From the NCBI RefSeq assembly GCF_028502605.1, contig NC_079233.1, forward strand, positions 5,766,001 through 5,830,000: DNA of 64,000 nucleotides, given 5' to 3'. The notes beneath the pieces were generated by a model, which did not search any database, had not been told where the DNA came from, and saw nothing but the letters and a program-made list of their open reading frames with translations. This DNA is from Trichoderma breve (Eukaryota; Ascomycota; Sordariomycetes; Hypocreales; Hypocreaceae). The translations under genes were made by a program, and so were the position numbers. This document shows, piece after piece, positions 29,229 to 40,520 of this stretch. The first letter of the stretch is position 1. Each line of letters opens with the position of its first letter.

Positions 29229-31022
29229 ATGGCGAATCCTCCACAGGCCAATACTAAACCTCTTCGCAGGTCAGCTGTCAAACCACGAAAGACATTCAGA
29301 GAACTATTTCTACATCGACTACCTAACTACAATGGACCTTACAATGTTGGATATATGGACATCGAAGTTCCAGTCCGCGATCCCCGACCTGTTTCCAAAC
29401 TTCGAAGAAATGGGAAACCAGTCCTTCGACTGGACACGATCCTGATGGGAATATATTATCCGTGTGATTTACAAGCTTCTACTGGTGCAGAAAAGCCCCA
29501 TCGTGTCGACTGGATGCCACGACCAAGAGCTGCAACTGCCAAGGGCTACGCCAAGTATCTTCACATTCCAGCACTGCCAGTTACCGCCTACCTTGCCTGT
29601 ACCTCTCTCTTCACAAAGCTGCCTGCATTTCGAAATGCCAAACTGGCTGCTCATTGGCCGGAAGATATATGCAATGACTCTGGCCCAACCGGACAGAAGG
29701 CCAGAGAGGAAGAGGAAGATCCTAATAGTCGGCCAAAATTTCCCGTCATCATCTTCAGCCATGGACTTGGCGGCTCGCGGCTCTGCTACAGCTCAATCTG
29801 TGGAGAACTTGCGAGCTTCGGATTTGTTGTGGTAGCGATAGAACATCGTGATGGCAGCGGTGCCAGGACATATGTCAGTCTTCCAAGTAATGTTGAGGCC
29901 GCGGCTATAGAATCATCAACGGCCGAAATACACACAAATAACGACGGCAAGGAAAATGATGCCAAAGATAAGAAAGTGCAACGTCGAAGGAAAGAGGGTT
30001 TGAATCCATACTATGTTGTCGACTATATTCTCCCCAAAGACAATGCCCAGGACACCTCTCCTCATAACCGCAGAGGTGTTGATCACACTTTGAGATCGGC
30101 TCAAATTGAACTGAGGCAAGAAGAGGTAAAGGAGGCCTTCCATATTCTCGATCTACTCAATTCTGGTCATGGAGATGATGTTGCGTCTCTGAATCTCCGA
30201 AAGAAAGGCAATGTGGCATCTAGCTCCGTGGGTCTCAATGGCGTCAACTGGGAAGATTGGAAAGGCAGCATGTTTCTAAATAATGTCACCATGATGGGAC
30301 ACTCATTTGGAGGTGCGACTACAGTCCAGGTTTGCCGCGATCATTCGCTGGAATGGATTGGTCAGGGAGTTATTCTGGATGCCTGGGGTCAAGCAACGCC
30401 TCCAGCTGGAGAGAGTCAAAAAGAAAGGATCGCGAAGCCGCTTATATCAATCTCATCCGAGGCCTTCATGCACTGGAAAGACAATTTTGATAAAGTCGTC
30501 GAGTTTAGTGATGAAGCGCGTGAATCTGGGGCATTGTGCTGGATGCTCACAATAGTTGGATCAACTCATCTCGCAATGACCGATCTCGCCGTGCTTTATC
30601 CTCAATGGATGTCAATACTAATGAAGTCCATGGTCAATCCGACACGGGCAATCTCTCTCACTATCACAGCATCCTTGGAATTTCTTAAAATCGTATTGCC
30701 TCCAGAACAGACCAAATACAACATGTGGGCAGACGAGCAGCTGCTACAATCTGCAGAGCAACCACCCGAGCCCACAGAGCCTCTTCGGACGGACCACGCA
30801 CCTGATCACAAATGGGTTGCTGTTCGCCTCAAGATACCCAATGAGTTCTCAGTACGGGTAAAGGCATGGTTCCGTCGTACTTGGCGATTCGTTATTTGTG
30901 CTGGCCGTGAGGTGGCCGACCTCGCCCATGGTTTGCATGATTTCGGGGAGCAGGAAGAAATCTGGACACACATGTGCCCTACTCACGAGAAGGTGGAAGA
31001 ATACATGAACCAATTTCGATGA
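29229..31022 (+). CDS. PAF-acetylhydrolase-like phospholipase (PF03403 family)
   Basis: Alpha/beta-hydrolase of the plasma/type II PAF-acetylhydrolase family, which removes short or oxidised acyl chains from phospholipids. Single exon, 597 aa. Conserved blocks: YNVGYMDIEVPVRDPRP at the start, YYPCD, the oxyanion segment FSHGLGGSR, IEHRDGSG, and the nucleophile GHSFGG with Ser359; Asp384 (LDAWG) and His447 (STHLAMTD) complete the triad. I see no signal peptide or TM, so it may be cytosolic or lipid-associated. I chose ATG 29229; the frame stays open further upstream (an ATG at 29073) but that part is compositionally unlike the family and sits in the leader. Confidence 0.88.
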   Translation: MANPPQANTKPLRRSAVKPRKTFRELFLHRLPNYNGPYNVGYMDIEVPVRDPRPVSKLRRNGKPVLRLDTILMGIYYPCDLQASTGAEKPHRVDWMPRPRAATAKGYAKYLHIPALPVTAYLACTSLFTKLPAFRNAKLAAHWPEDICNDSGPTGQKAREEEEDPNSRPKFPVIIFSHGLGGSRLCYSSICGELASFGFVVVAIEHRDGSGARTYVSLPSNVEAAAIESSTAEIHTNNDGKENDAKDKKVQRRRKEGLNPYYVVDYILPKDNAQDTSPHNRRGVDHTLRSAQIELRQEEVKEAFHILDLLNSGHGDDVASLNLRKKGNVASSSVGLNGVNWEDWKGSMFLNNVTMMGHSFGGATTVQVCRDHSLEWIGQGVILDAWGQATPPAGESQKERIAKPLISISSEAFMHWKDNFDKVVEFSDEARESGALCWMLTIVGSTHLAMTDLAVLYPQWMSILMKSMVNPTRAISLTITASLEFLKIVLPPEQTKYNMWADEQLLQSAEQPPEPTEPLRTDHAPDHKWVAVRLKIPNEFSVRVKAWFRRTWRFVICAGREVADLAHGLHDFGEQEEIWTHMCPTHEKVEEYMNQFR

Positions 31023-32399
31023 AATCACTTGCGTGATTTGCGATTGCTGATTTCTCGAAAGGGAGAGCGGTATGGTGGCATGATTCCCGTCCTGTATGAT
31101 CAATCGAGTTTGTATATTAAGAATTATGACGAATGGAAACGAATGTATGAACAGCACTAGGAGTTTGGCGTTAGTGGTGGAATGTTTTTTATATGTTACA
31201 ATAGATGCTTCACAGATAGATTGCACCAGGTTCAACATCGACCGTCTAGATCTAGCACAAAGTGATCTTCTCTTCCGCATAAAGCAATGATATTACATCG
31301 CATCGCTGTTCACACGAAATTTACGCTCAATGAGTAGCACCTAAGGCATTACTCAGACAGTGATTTCTAGTCATGAACCCTGGTAATATTACAAGACGCC
31401 AGAAGAATATAGCTGTAATGGTAGATGCTAGAAGAATGTATATATAGTAGTAGATACTAGAGGAAAGTAGCAATAATAGCAGAAGGTAGCTGATGGTAGC
31501 AGATTTACAAAAAACCGGGCATCTATCACCACTAGGCGGGCGCTTAGTATCTGTAGCAACAAATACAAGGCTCCCCTTTCGTATTCTACTTCGACCGTGA
31601 CCTCCACGCAGTCACTGGCCATCGATGCCCAGACAGCGACAGACGGACCCAAAGCAATCACCCGGAACGGAATAGAATGGCTACTACCGAAACCGTCTTT
31701 CTTTCAAGGTTGTTATAGGCATTGTTGCAAGTATTTAGTCGGTTTGCAGGATACAAATGCCGACATTGCGTAGGTAGACACCCGATTAGATCCGTGCCAG
31801 AGTGCCGACGTTGATATTAGTAGATTCGAAATACTGGCCTAACGTTACACCTCAGTTGTTATATCTAATAAAGTTTCCATTCTTTTCGGAGCAACCTCTT
31901 TTGCTCAATGACTCAGGTACTAGTAGACAACAAGTCGAACAACTGTTTTTACCCAGCCATTGGGTCAAAGATCAGAATCAAACTCCAGGTTAATTCGGTC
32001 ACGAACCTTGGATACTTGAAGTACACTAACGGCAGAAGCCGTAGAACATATTATATGAAAGTCAAAGGTCAAAACCATTCGCCAGAGAGGCTTGACCTTT
32101 GACCTATAGAGTTCAAACTCGGCCTTATACTTCAGTAATTGAATGTATTAAGTATATGCACCGCCCTGATTTCTGCCGACTATATCTAAACTTCTTTCCC
32201 CTTTGTTTCTTTTTCTTTTTCTTTTCCTTCATCAACATCGTCCACGTCTGCAAATCACCAATCCTACCAAATTCTCATTAGAGCAATTGTGAATTCAGAT
32301 CTTGCATCACCGGCTTTTCGCTAGAGCTTGCGAAACCAGAACTTGCATCAACAGATCTTGAATTATCATTTTTTTTTCTACTGACAATACTTGTCCAGA
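31023..32399. other. AT-rich gene-poor stretch with TAG-rich tract and inverted repeat
   Basis: Contains a TAG/TGG-rich degenerate tract at about 31415-31505 (TAGATGCTAGAAGAA and TAGATACTAGAGGAA-like words) and the hairpin at 32061-32103. No gene seen. Confidence 0.45.
32061..32103. repeat. perfect 12-bp inverted repeat (19-nt loop)
   Basis: GTCAAAGGTCAA at 32061-32072 is answered by TTGACCTTTGAC at 32092-32103. Each arm contains the GGTCAA word. Possible hairpin, protein-binding palindrome or end fragment of a lost element. Confidence 0.7.
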
Positions 32400-33072
32400 A
32401 TGGCCAGCGAAGTGTCTCCAACACAGTTGACTGAGCCACATCCGCCGACTCTCCCTCAGACTTTCCCCCAATTTAATGGATCAGGGATCCGGTTTCTACA
32501 TCCTGGTTATGAATGTCCAATGCCGGTGCTCTTCACCCTCCCGCGAGTCGATTGTGAGACATTTGAAGGTGCTCTTGTTTATGGAGTACATCATAAAACA
32601 GCTTTGACAACTTGTCAGATCGTTGCCGGTAATGTATTTGATGCTGGTCATCTTGCTCTCGATCGAGCACGTAATACTACATAATTGATTGCTTTACTCC
32701 GTATGGGAGAAAATAGATCTGTACGGTGTATGATTCAGTAAGCACAGAAGTACTTTAAACGACTACGAGTATATGAAACTCTGTAGAAACGAGTGAGACA
32801 TACACAATTTGCACATTGAACTGGAATGTATTTCCACGCAAGGATCACACCTCCCAACACAGGGATATCTGCCCAAACTCTTGAGTGAACCTTTACAGCC
32901 AACCAGGCGCTGCCAGGTGTTGAAACTACGACAAAATGAGTGTGTCTTAGACATTTCCATTAGTGAGATTGTTCCCCAGAACGAGCAAGTAGGACTGGCC
33001 TGTCACGACTGGCCTTCCGTCAAAGCCCATTGGGTTAGTCCTCAATTGAATCTCCATGATTTTATTAATTGA
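32400..33072 (+). pseudogene. putative decayed fungal HNH-nuclease-domain gene
   Basis: Two open pieces read like parts of one protein. Piece 1, 32400..32684 (94 aa), has IRFLHPGYECPMPVLFTLP and GVHHKTALTTCQIVAGNVFD, which recall the conserved N-terminal block of a large fungal family with a C-terminal HNH domain. Piece 2, open from 32797 to 33072, has RRCQVLKLRQNECVLD and SEIVPQNEQ, similar in layout to that family's C..C..HIVPxxE core but without the His. Stops separate the pieces (TAA 32682, TGA 32794) and I found no clean intron joining them. I therefore call it a relic. The family link is from memory of sequence patterns, so it is tentative; piece 1 alone could also be an orphan small gene. 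Confidence 0.35.
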
Positions 33073-36035
33073 AGAGCCTCTGATACTGCATATTTGCTGG
33101 AGTTGAGACTTGTATCACTATGTTGAGAGGCTCAGCTCTGCAGAAAGACAACAAGCGCCTTCGCACATATAGGCGCTTACTACTACCAGGAATATATCTG
33201 CAACTAAAAATTCAGTCCTTGTTTCCGTCACAACCAGATAATTACAACCGGCGCCCAAGGTCTCCTGACTCTAGACAACAATTCACATAGATGAGTAAAG
33301 TTCCAAGGTTCTTAGAGCTCGTTACCTAATGTCTGTCATTGTTAAGTAGACGAGAGTCAAGAAACGGGTAGTCATACATGATCTCTAGGCCTTGTAAACA
33401 GTTGGTGGAAGCTCCACTCTTTTCATTCTATAAACAGACTCCGCAAGAAGCCACACAAGGTAAAAAATATCATCGTAACGGCAGCGTAAGTAAGTAGTTA
33501 CACTTTACACTTGTATTGGCCTAGCTTCTAGTTCTCTAGTAAGATCAGATCGAGGCTTTGTAGTGGCAGCGGCCCAGTCACATCTTCACGAGCAGAAACA
33601 CCCGCCCCCAGTTAGAGCTCATGCTGGCTTCAACTATCCGCACGGCTTCTCGCATGACTAGCTCCGATATCCCGTCCCCCTTCTAGACATATTTTATCCC
33701 GGAAGAGAACGCCCATACCATGGATACCAGATCAACCCACTTGTCAGCGTGGCTTGGACAGGGCTTCATTAGACACGGCAGTTTATATGAGCCCCTAGGG
33801 CGATGGTAGGGAGTACACTCCCTTCCTCAAATATGGTGATGTACACAATGCAGTTTGAGATCAATTACCTGTATATAGACACTTATAAAGGGCACAATGT
33901 CACTCTTAATCTAATGTAGGTGAGAAACAATATGTTACTGCACTTACTGATCTCAAATGGTCCGTATAAACATCTATACAAAAGCAGCTGGGGTTTCTTA
34001 CATAGTATGTAATTTTACAAAAGACATTCCACAGATATGTATACTTGGTGTGTACCTATATAAAAAGACAGGCAGGGTTGAGATAGTGATGCTGGGAACG
34101 GGACCTGTGGGGAGGCAAAGGTTGCTCTTTGACTTTTGACATTGGTTGCAGCCATCAATGGGTACCTTGCATGGATACGAGGTCTAAAAATCGACAGCCA
34201 TGGATTCAAAGCTATAAAAAGGTAAAAGTCAGGCCTATATCATGTAGCAAAGTGATGGATCGGCGGCAGTTGAACGTTGCCACCAGTGCAGTCAGCTCAA
34301 CCTTGGGTCGTATTTTCTTACCCCTCAACTGTTATTGGCTCGTCCCCATGCCCGCCAATTCTTTACGACATCTTTTGCCTACCTACATATGTAGTAGAGA
34401 TTAAAAGTTCGTGTTGGAAATAATTCATGTACGAGTGCAACGTCATGGCCTACCCTGCACCAAAGCTCGTTTTCAAAACGGCGCCAATGGAATTTGTTCC
34501 TATTTTTATGCTGGCGTGAATAAAAAACGAGGTGGAACAACGTGTTGCTGGCGCGCTAGTGGCACTTAGTGGCCGGCGGGTCACAAAGTCAACGATCCAT
34601 GTCGACGATCGGCCCCCAGCGACGAGATCAAAGTTGAGCCTTTGCAACAGCCACCGGGGCTAGCAGGGATGGGCTGCTTTGGGGTGTCTCTAGCGGTTCG
34701 TATTGAAGAGAGAGTGGCTTTCGTGCGCATTGTTTAGCTGAGTTGAGGGCTGTGGTTCTATGGAGGCATTGCATTCTCGGGTCAGGCACTGACTGCAGGT
34801 CGACATGGATCAGTGAGTGATTGATACTGGGCATCAGCGACAGGTGCGCTAAAGAGCTAGCGCCATCAGTGGGCATCTCCCACCGCACGTCCCCACGCAG
34901 CGGCCCCAGCCTGTACGAAGCGCTACTGTATTGCTGGTGCTAGTTCGGAGAGCCGTCCTTTGCGGTTGGGCTTGTCCTAACTCGCCCTCGCACTTCAACC
35001 CAATCCATCAATGGCCTCATTCGTACTCCGTAGGGGTCCCTCAACAGTCTCCATCGTCAAACCCCTGCAAAACCCGACAATCGTCGTTCGCTTCGCTGCG
35101 TGCCCTCAAAATTCCACCTGCCCGAAAACACCAGCGCCAGGCCCAGGAGCCGGAATTACACTCGCTGTGGGCTCTGCCTACTCCCGACTCCGTTAGCACT
35201 GCCTGCAGGGTCGCACCGTCGACGGTGAGCCAGGGACCAGAACTGGGACTTGTCACTCTCGAATACGGATCCCAAGTGCGTCAATCAATCGTCCGACTGC
35301 TTTGCCGCCTGCTCAGCTGGCGTGGTTCGTCTGCTCGGCTTATTGGGCCACCTCATCGCCTGTGTCTCAGCTTTGCACACCACACTGCCCCAAACCTTGC
35401 TTCCCCAGCTCGTATTGCGGGCACCAAGGGCACTGGCTTGGTTTTTGGCGCCTCCTTTATCCGCTTGCTCCCGGTCCTTAGTTTGCTAGCACCGATTCCT
35501 AAGTGATATTTGTGCTGTTACCCTGTTACCCGTACGGATTCTCGTACGGCACAGTATTGAGTCGTCCCTGGGCCAGAAGCTCGGATTACCAAACGTCGTC
35601 GTCTTCGCTTCGGCCAGCCCCCACGTGCATTTGTCGAATGCTTCCTCAAAGGGCCAACGCCCAACCGCTTTTCTACCGAGGGCAGCTCATGCATGTCTCC
35701 GTTGGGTGATTTTTCTCTTCCTCTCTCCTTCTTCTTCACGTCTTCCATCGTCACTCGTTTCCACAGCGGGTGAGCTCTGTGCTCGAATCGAATCGCCCAA
35801 CATTCGTCTTGATACAGTGCTCTTGAGAGTTGGCCACCCTGGGACCTCAGCAGAGGCGCATTGCTCGCCGTCGTGCGCCAGCTTATAGTCTTACCAGCCA
35901 CATCGTAGCCACTGACGAAGTCTCTCCCTTGTGCTGCCTTGCCAGCTCTCGTCCTCGGCCCTCTATTTTTACACGCATTCCGTCCTTTTCGTCGGGCAGG
36001 ATTTGCCAAAGCGCCCAACTCGCAGCCTGGCAATC
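33073..36035. other. gene-poor stretch and long upstream region of the 1016-aa gene
   Basis: About 3 kb without a supported gene. The left part (33.1-34.4 kb) is AT-rich. The right part (34.9-36.0 kb) is GC-richer, with overlapping open frames up to 191 codons lacking an ATG and any family feature; it probably contains the promoter and a long leader of the next gene. Confidence 0.45.
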
Positions 36036-39000
36036 ATGTCCAACCACAAGACTCGACCCGCTCGCTCGAACAGCTTGCAGCGCATGCTCGAGCTCGAGCG
36101 ACGCTACATGGTAAGAGCGGTCTCTCCTGTCGCGTTGCATTTCTCAGATAGATGCCTCCAAGTAGCCCATGGAAGCTAATGCGCTCTCTTTTTCGTCCAA
36201 ATATAGCTTGAGCGTCTCGCAAGCTCACAATCGAATACGCTGTCCGCCAATTCAGCTTCCATAGCTGCCGTTGTCTCCAGACGACCACTTCCGGCATCAA
36301 ATCGCCCTGCAGTTCAGGTTCAACGTATTGAGGCGGCTCCTCAAAAGGATGCTCCAATGGGCGCCAACATCACCAAAGAGAGATTGCCGGCTGCTCAAAT
36401 AGTTCCACTGACCATCAACGTCAGTTCTCCCAAACTCAAATTAGATTTTGCGCCCGAGTTAGACAACAACACGCAAAGGGCCACTGTGGTAGTGCACAAC
36501 CCTCCACCGGTGGACAAGCCCGCTCTCAAAGCTGTTTCTTTCGATGTCCCGTTAAGCGATGAAGATGAACGGAGGTCGATTTGCCAGTCTCCAAGCTGGG
36601 AGGCATATGGTCGTCGCAAGAAGAGTGATAAAAAGGACAGCAAGAAAGAGCTGAAGAAAGAGCAGCTGAAGAAGGAACAACTAAAGAAAGAAGAGGAGAG
36701 AAAGGAGCAGGAGCGCAAAGAGCAGCTGAAAAAGGAGGAGATGAAAAAGGAGCAGCTGAGAAAAGAGCAGCTAAAGAAAGAGCAGCTAAAAAAGGAACAG
36801 GCGGAGAAAGAACAACGAAAAAAGGAGCAGCAGAAAAAGGAGCAGCAGGAGAAGGCATCGAAGCGGGAAAAGGAGGAATCCGCGCTCAGGAATGCTTTAA
36901 TTAAGAAAAAGCGCTTGAGCAAGCAACCTCCCCCTTCTTCGTCGCATGCCTTGGAGCAGGCGAATCGCTCGTCAGCGGCGGCACAGGCAGCTGCTAGAGA
37001 TAAGCAGAGACCTTCGAGTGCGCTAGAGTTTACCAAAGATGACGCGCCCGTCCGCCCTCATCACAGGCGATCCGGCTCTTTCACCTCGTATATCATGTCG
37101 CCGTTCGAGTCGCGCCGGGCTTCCGCTGACACTGCTCGCCCTAGCGAGACGGGCTTCATCGGCGGCATCAAGTTGGAGATTCAACGACATGCGGCCAGCC
37201 AAAAGACCGCTGAATCGCCTGAGAACATGGACGAGTCTCAAATCCACCCGGCACTGCGAACAAACAACGCTCATAATCAGAAGTGGTCTGCCCCTCCAGC
37301 ACGCCCGGCCCCCGAGTCCCAACGTCGAGTTTATCCTCCCATCACTCGACACCCAGCTGCAGCGGCCAAGACAAGATCTCTTATCTCGTCTGCAGAGATG
37401 GAGGCTCAGGAGACCGGGACAATGGAGAGCAAATGGAGAGCCTTTGTGGGCCTGAAGCCAAAGGACTCGGCTGAGCCATCAAAGACCGCCGCCCAGCAAG
37501 ACAAGTCAAAGAAGCCTGTAATAACTAATGAGGCAACCAAATCCGCATCCGCATTGCCATCATCCCAGACCAGTGCAAAAGCGGGATTAACTGCCGATAC
37601 ACGTCCTCAAACGGCTGTTGGTCAAAACGCCCCTCAGCCAGCCTCACCTACCGGCAACGAGAACCAGAACACAAAGCCCAAGCTCAGCGTATCTACAAGC
37701 GATCGTGATCTCCTTCCAAGCGTTGCTGTTACTGTGCAGCAGCCAGCGGAAGAGAAATTAAGCCAAACCAATCTTGCCCGGATTTCACGCGAAGGCAACG
37801 GCGCTGTCAAGAGTGGCAATGCTCAAGATGCAACCCTCGCGACGACGTCCTTGCCTCCAGCACCGCCCCGTCGAAGTTCAAAGCGGAACTCGGTGGTGAG
37901 TTTAGATGGCTCAGTGTCATCAATGTCATCTCCACGCACGCCAAGACCCGGCAGCTCCGAGTCTGCCAACAGCAATCATGGTCTGTCTGGCCGGCCCAAG
38001 CATATCGCGAACAATGCGTCTGGAAACACTGAACTGAAGAGCGGCGGGGCATCTCTCCAAACTACTCCACGAGAGGCTGGTCGCATCGTCAAGGGTCCAA
38101 AGCCAGACCCGATAGAGATTCCGACATGGGAAGATATTCAATCCTCCGTCATGAAGGTCATCGACACCAAAGTATCGCTATCTCCGATCCGCAAATCTCA
38201 CGGGTCCCTTCGGGATGATAGTGATTTTACTGTTCGCCGTCTCACGGACGATTCAGTTCCAACGACGTCGACTGATGATGACTCGTCTGACGATTTCCAC
38301 TCGCCATCAATGCCTGGTACGCCTGACACTTCCCGACCTCAATCTGAAAAGGGTCTCCCCCCCATGACGCAAGATGTTGAGAGTAAACGAGTAGCCACAC
38401 CTCGCGCCAGGAACGGTTCCACAAGCCCGGTCAGACAGCCGCTTCTCCTCCAGATCGGGGGCGGGGGCGGAGGCTACTCAAGTCCACCCAAGAACACACG
38501 GCCCGTAGGAAACACCAGCACGTCGAGCGTCGTCGTTTCCACCAAAAATACGACTGTGGCTACAGGCCAGACTGCCCACCGTCGGTCACAAACGGACGTG
38601 GATGCGATAACCGCAAATGATTTCTTGCCGAAATTGAAGCACCAGCCCCTGAAGGCCGTGGAACATGTATCAGTGCCAAGGCAACACCTCCCTTCGACTG
38701 CACTGCTCTCTGGAGAGGAAAAAGTCAATGGCAAGGTTCAATTAGTTCCTTCCCCGTGGCCTGCTTCCTATCTGGAAGAAGCTCGCAAAGCTGCTCCCCT
38801 CGCTCCGCCTCCTCAGGTGCTGGGATCGCCGCGTCTTGGTCCCAAGGTCACGCCGCCATCCTCGATCCGGAGCCAGCCATCCCCAACTACCGACCTTGCG
38901 CCGACGAAGGCGCCGCGACACACAACTGGCTCACCTGTCGGCGGGGAGCCGATTGCCAAAATGTTTGTGGAGTGTTGTGGATGTAAATATTACCACGACA

Positions 39001-39182
39001 TGCCCAGCAACATCTATGAAGCCATGGCCAACCCAGATGCTGTTGTTCGACCAAGGGGAAGTGTCGGATTCACTGGCGCGTTATCCGTGACGGTGAAGTG
39101 CCCGTGGTGCTTCCACGAGATGAGCACCAAGTGCTGCGCTGGCTATGCTGCCATGGTATATGTGAAGGAGAGGCTGCACTAG
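36036..39182 (+). CDS. 1016-aa coiled-coil protein with C-terminal Cys motif, function unknown
   Basis: Not a family with a function I know. Exons 36036..36110 and 36207..39182; intron 96 nt. Exon 1 codes MSNHKTRPARSNSLQRMLEL up to Tyr-Met before GTAAGA; exon 2 continues LERLASSQSN, so the pieces join in a helix. Residues about 165-250 are a highly charged KKEQ/KKEE repeat (coiled coil or single alpha helix). A long Ser/Pro/Thr-rich disordered middle follows with many SP/TP sites (for example SSPRTPRPGSS, MPGTPDTSRP). The C-terminal 80 residues look conserved and folded: Cys948, Cys949, Cys951 (ECCGCKYYHDMPS) and Cys990, Cys993 (KCPWCFHEMSTKCC), probably a zinc-binding site. Could be a polarity or cytoskeletal scaffold; that is a guess. 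Confidence 0.85.
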
Positions 39183-39734
39183 TGACTATACTGCCGCTAC
39201 TCTCCCTCATTCTATCTCATTCCTTTTCTTTTCTCTTTTCTTGTTCATAACACCCCATTTATGATGCCACGATTTGTTTCCCACTAAGATTGAGCTCCTG
39301 GAGCAAATGTCTCTTTCAAAATAATGACCCAGGGTTGGAGGGGGCTATCAGCTGATATTCCATCCCCAACTCGCTTTTCTTCTTTGATTCCCTTCTCGTT
39401 TCCTGCTTATAATGATTATGATTATGACGATGTACACAAGTCAAAAAGATGATTGTGGACTTATTTTAATGGTGAAGCTTGTTTGGATTTTGGTTGCTGA
39501 CTGTTGACTATCATTCAACTATTTATGACCTCTTTCACATATGCACGGGGGAGTTTTCTTGTTCTTCCTGATGATTTAGAGGGGGGCGCTATTTATGTTG
39601 CAAAATGCGGGCGAGTTTTTGGTCCAGAGTTAGCAAGAATGAGATGACAAATATATCAAATGATACCTCGCAGCTATAGTGCCCTCCGTCTACGTGTGTA
39701 CCAACCAATAATAAATACTTCCTTGATGAAGAAG
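39183..39734. other. intergenic between convergent genes
   Basis: CT-rich tract at 39205-39245 and AT-rich stretch; 3' regions only. No gene found. Confidence 0.45.
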
Positions 39735-40520
39735 TTACACAGCATACGTTCTGCGTAGGTCGTGGTTTCGCTGCTGCACTTCCGACACCTTTCTGGCCAA
39801 GTCCAAGTTTGTAGAGCGCAGGGCCCCCATTGCTTGAGTAGCTCGATCGAGCTGACCGTCTAATAGTTCCTCCCTCTTCTCAAGGATCATGACACGGTCT
39901 TCTAGAAACATCAGTCTCGAATGGAGGCTTACGTCGTACTCCCGGCGGTCCATGATGTGGTCGCTGCTGCCATCAGTTGCATTGTCTTGCATGACGATGT
40001 TATCGGTGTCTGCTAGGCCCTTGATGAAGCTGTTTTCGGTAAGCACTTCGATGAAGGGCTTATACGGCATCTTTGCCTGGAGACGAAGAACGTTGTAGAC
40101 TTGGTCGGCGTAACGCACTGCGAAGGCCCAGAGATCGGGGCCGATGTCGTGGGTCATGGGCATGTTGCTTAGGGGCTCGACGGCGGAGCGGTTGAGACGA
40201 GGCCAGATGTCGTTGTGGGGGCGGACGGGGCCTGGTTGTTCGTTTGTGAGCTCTGTGATGGAAGAAATCAGTTGGCTTTGGTTAGAGGTTTTCTGAAGCA
40301 TGAAGAGGGGGAGACGGGAGGACATACTTTGACGAAAGTATTCTTCGCGAAAGTCGAAGAGGAATGATTGGATGCTCCAGTGGGTGTTGCGATCTATGTT
40401 CAGCACGGTCTTGAGGACGTCGGCGAGCTCTTCTGTGAAATCTGCTGGAGTCGAGGTGGTGATGTGGTGGCACAGGAGGTCCTCGAGGTCCTGTACCACG
40501 CTGATGAAGTCCTTTGGCAT
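39735..40520 (-). CDS. hypothetical coiled-coil protein
   Basis: Unrecognised small protein starting at ATG 40520 (MPKDFISVVQDLEDLLCHH). The frame is open across all 786 nt (261 aa), but it very likely contains a 75-nt in-frame intron at 40327..40253: GTATGT donor, CTAAC branch site and CACAG acceptor. Removal changes 26 residues to one Lys and gives 236 aa, joining EEYFRQ to KLTNEQPG. The N-terminal half is acidic and helical; the last ~60 residues (LHSRLMFLEDRVMILEKREE to QQRNHDLRR) form a leucine-spaced coiled coil. I cannot name a function. It converges on the 1016-aa gene and is divergent from the Zn2Cys6 gene. Confidence 0.72.
   Translation of the reverse strand: MPKDFISVVQDLEDLLCHHITTSTPADFTEELADVLKTVLNIDRNTHWSIQSFLFDFREEYFRQSMSSRLPLFMLQKTSNQSQLISSITELTNEQPGPVRPHNDIWPRLNRSAVEPLSNMPMTHDIGPDLWAFAVRYADQVYNVLRLQAKMPYKPFIEVLTENSFIKGLADTDNIVMQDNATDGSSDHIMDRREYDVSLHSRLMFLEDRVMILEKREELLDGQLDRATQAMGALRSTNLDLARKVSEVQQRNHDLRRTYAV

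Noticed and set aside
34931..35506. 191-codon plus-strand frame
   Set aside because: No ATG start (TTG only), no domain features; probably leader or promoter of the downstream gene.
36395..37036. 213-codon minus-strand Cys/Ser/Phe-rich frame
   Set aside because: Antisense of the KKEQ repeat; composition (CSFFSCSF) is the complement of AAG/GAG/CAG codons.
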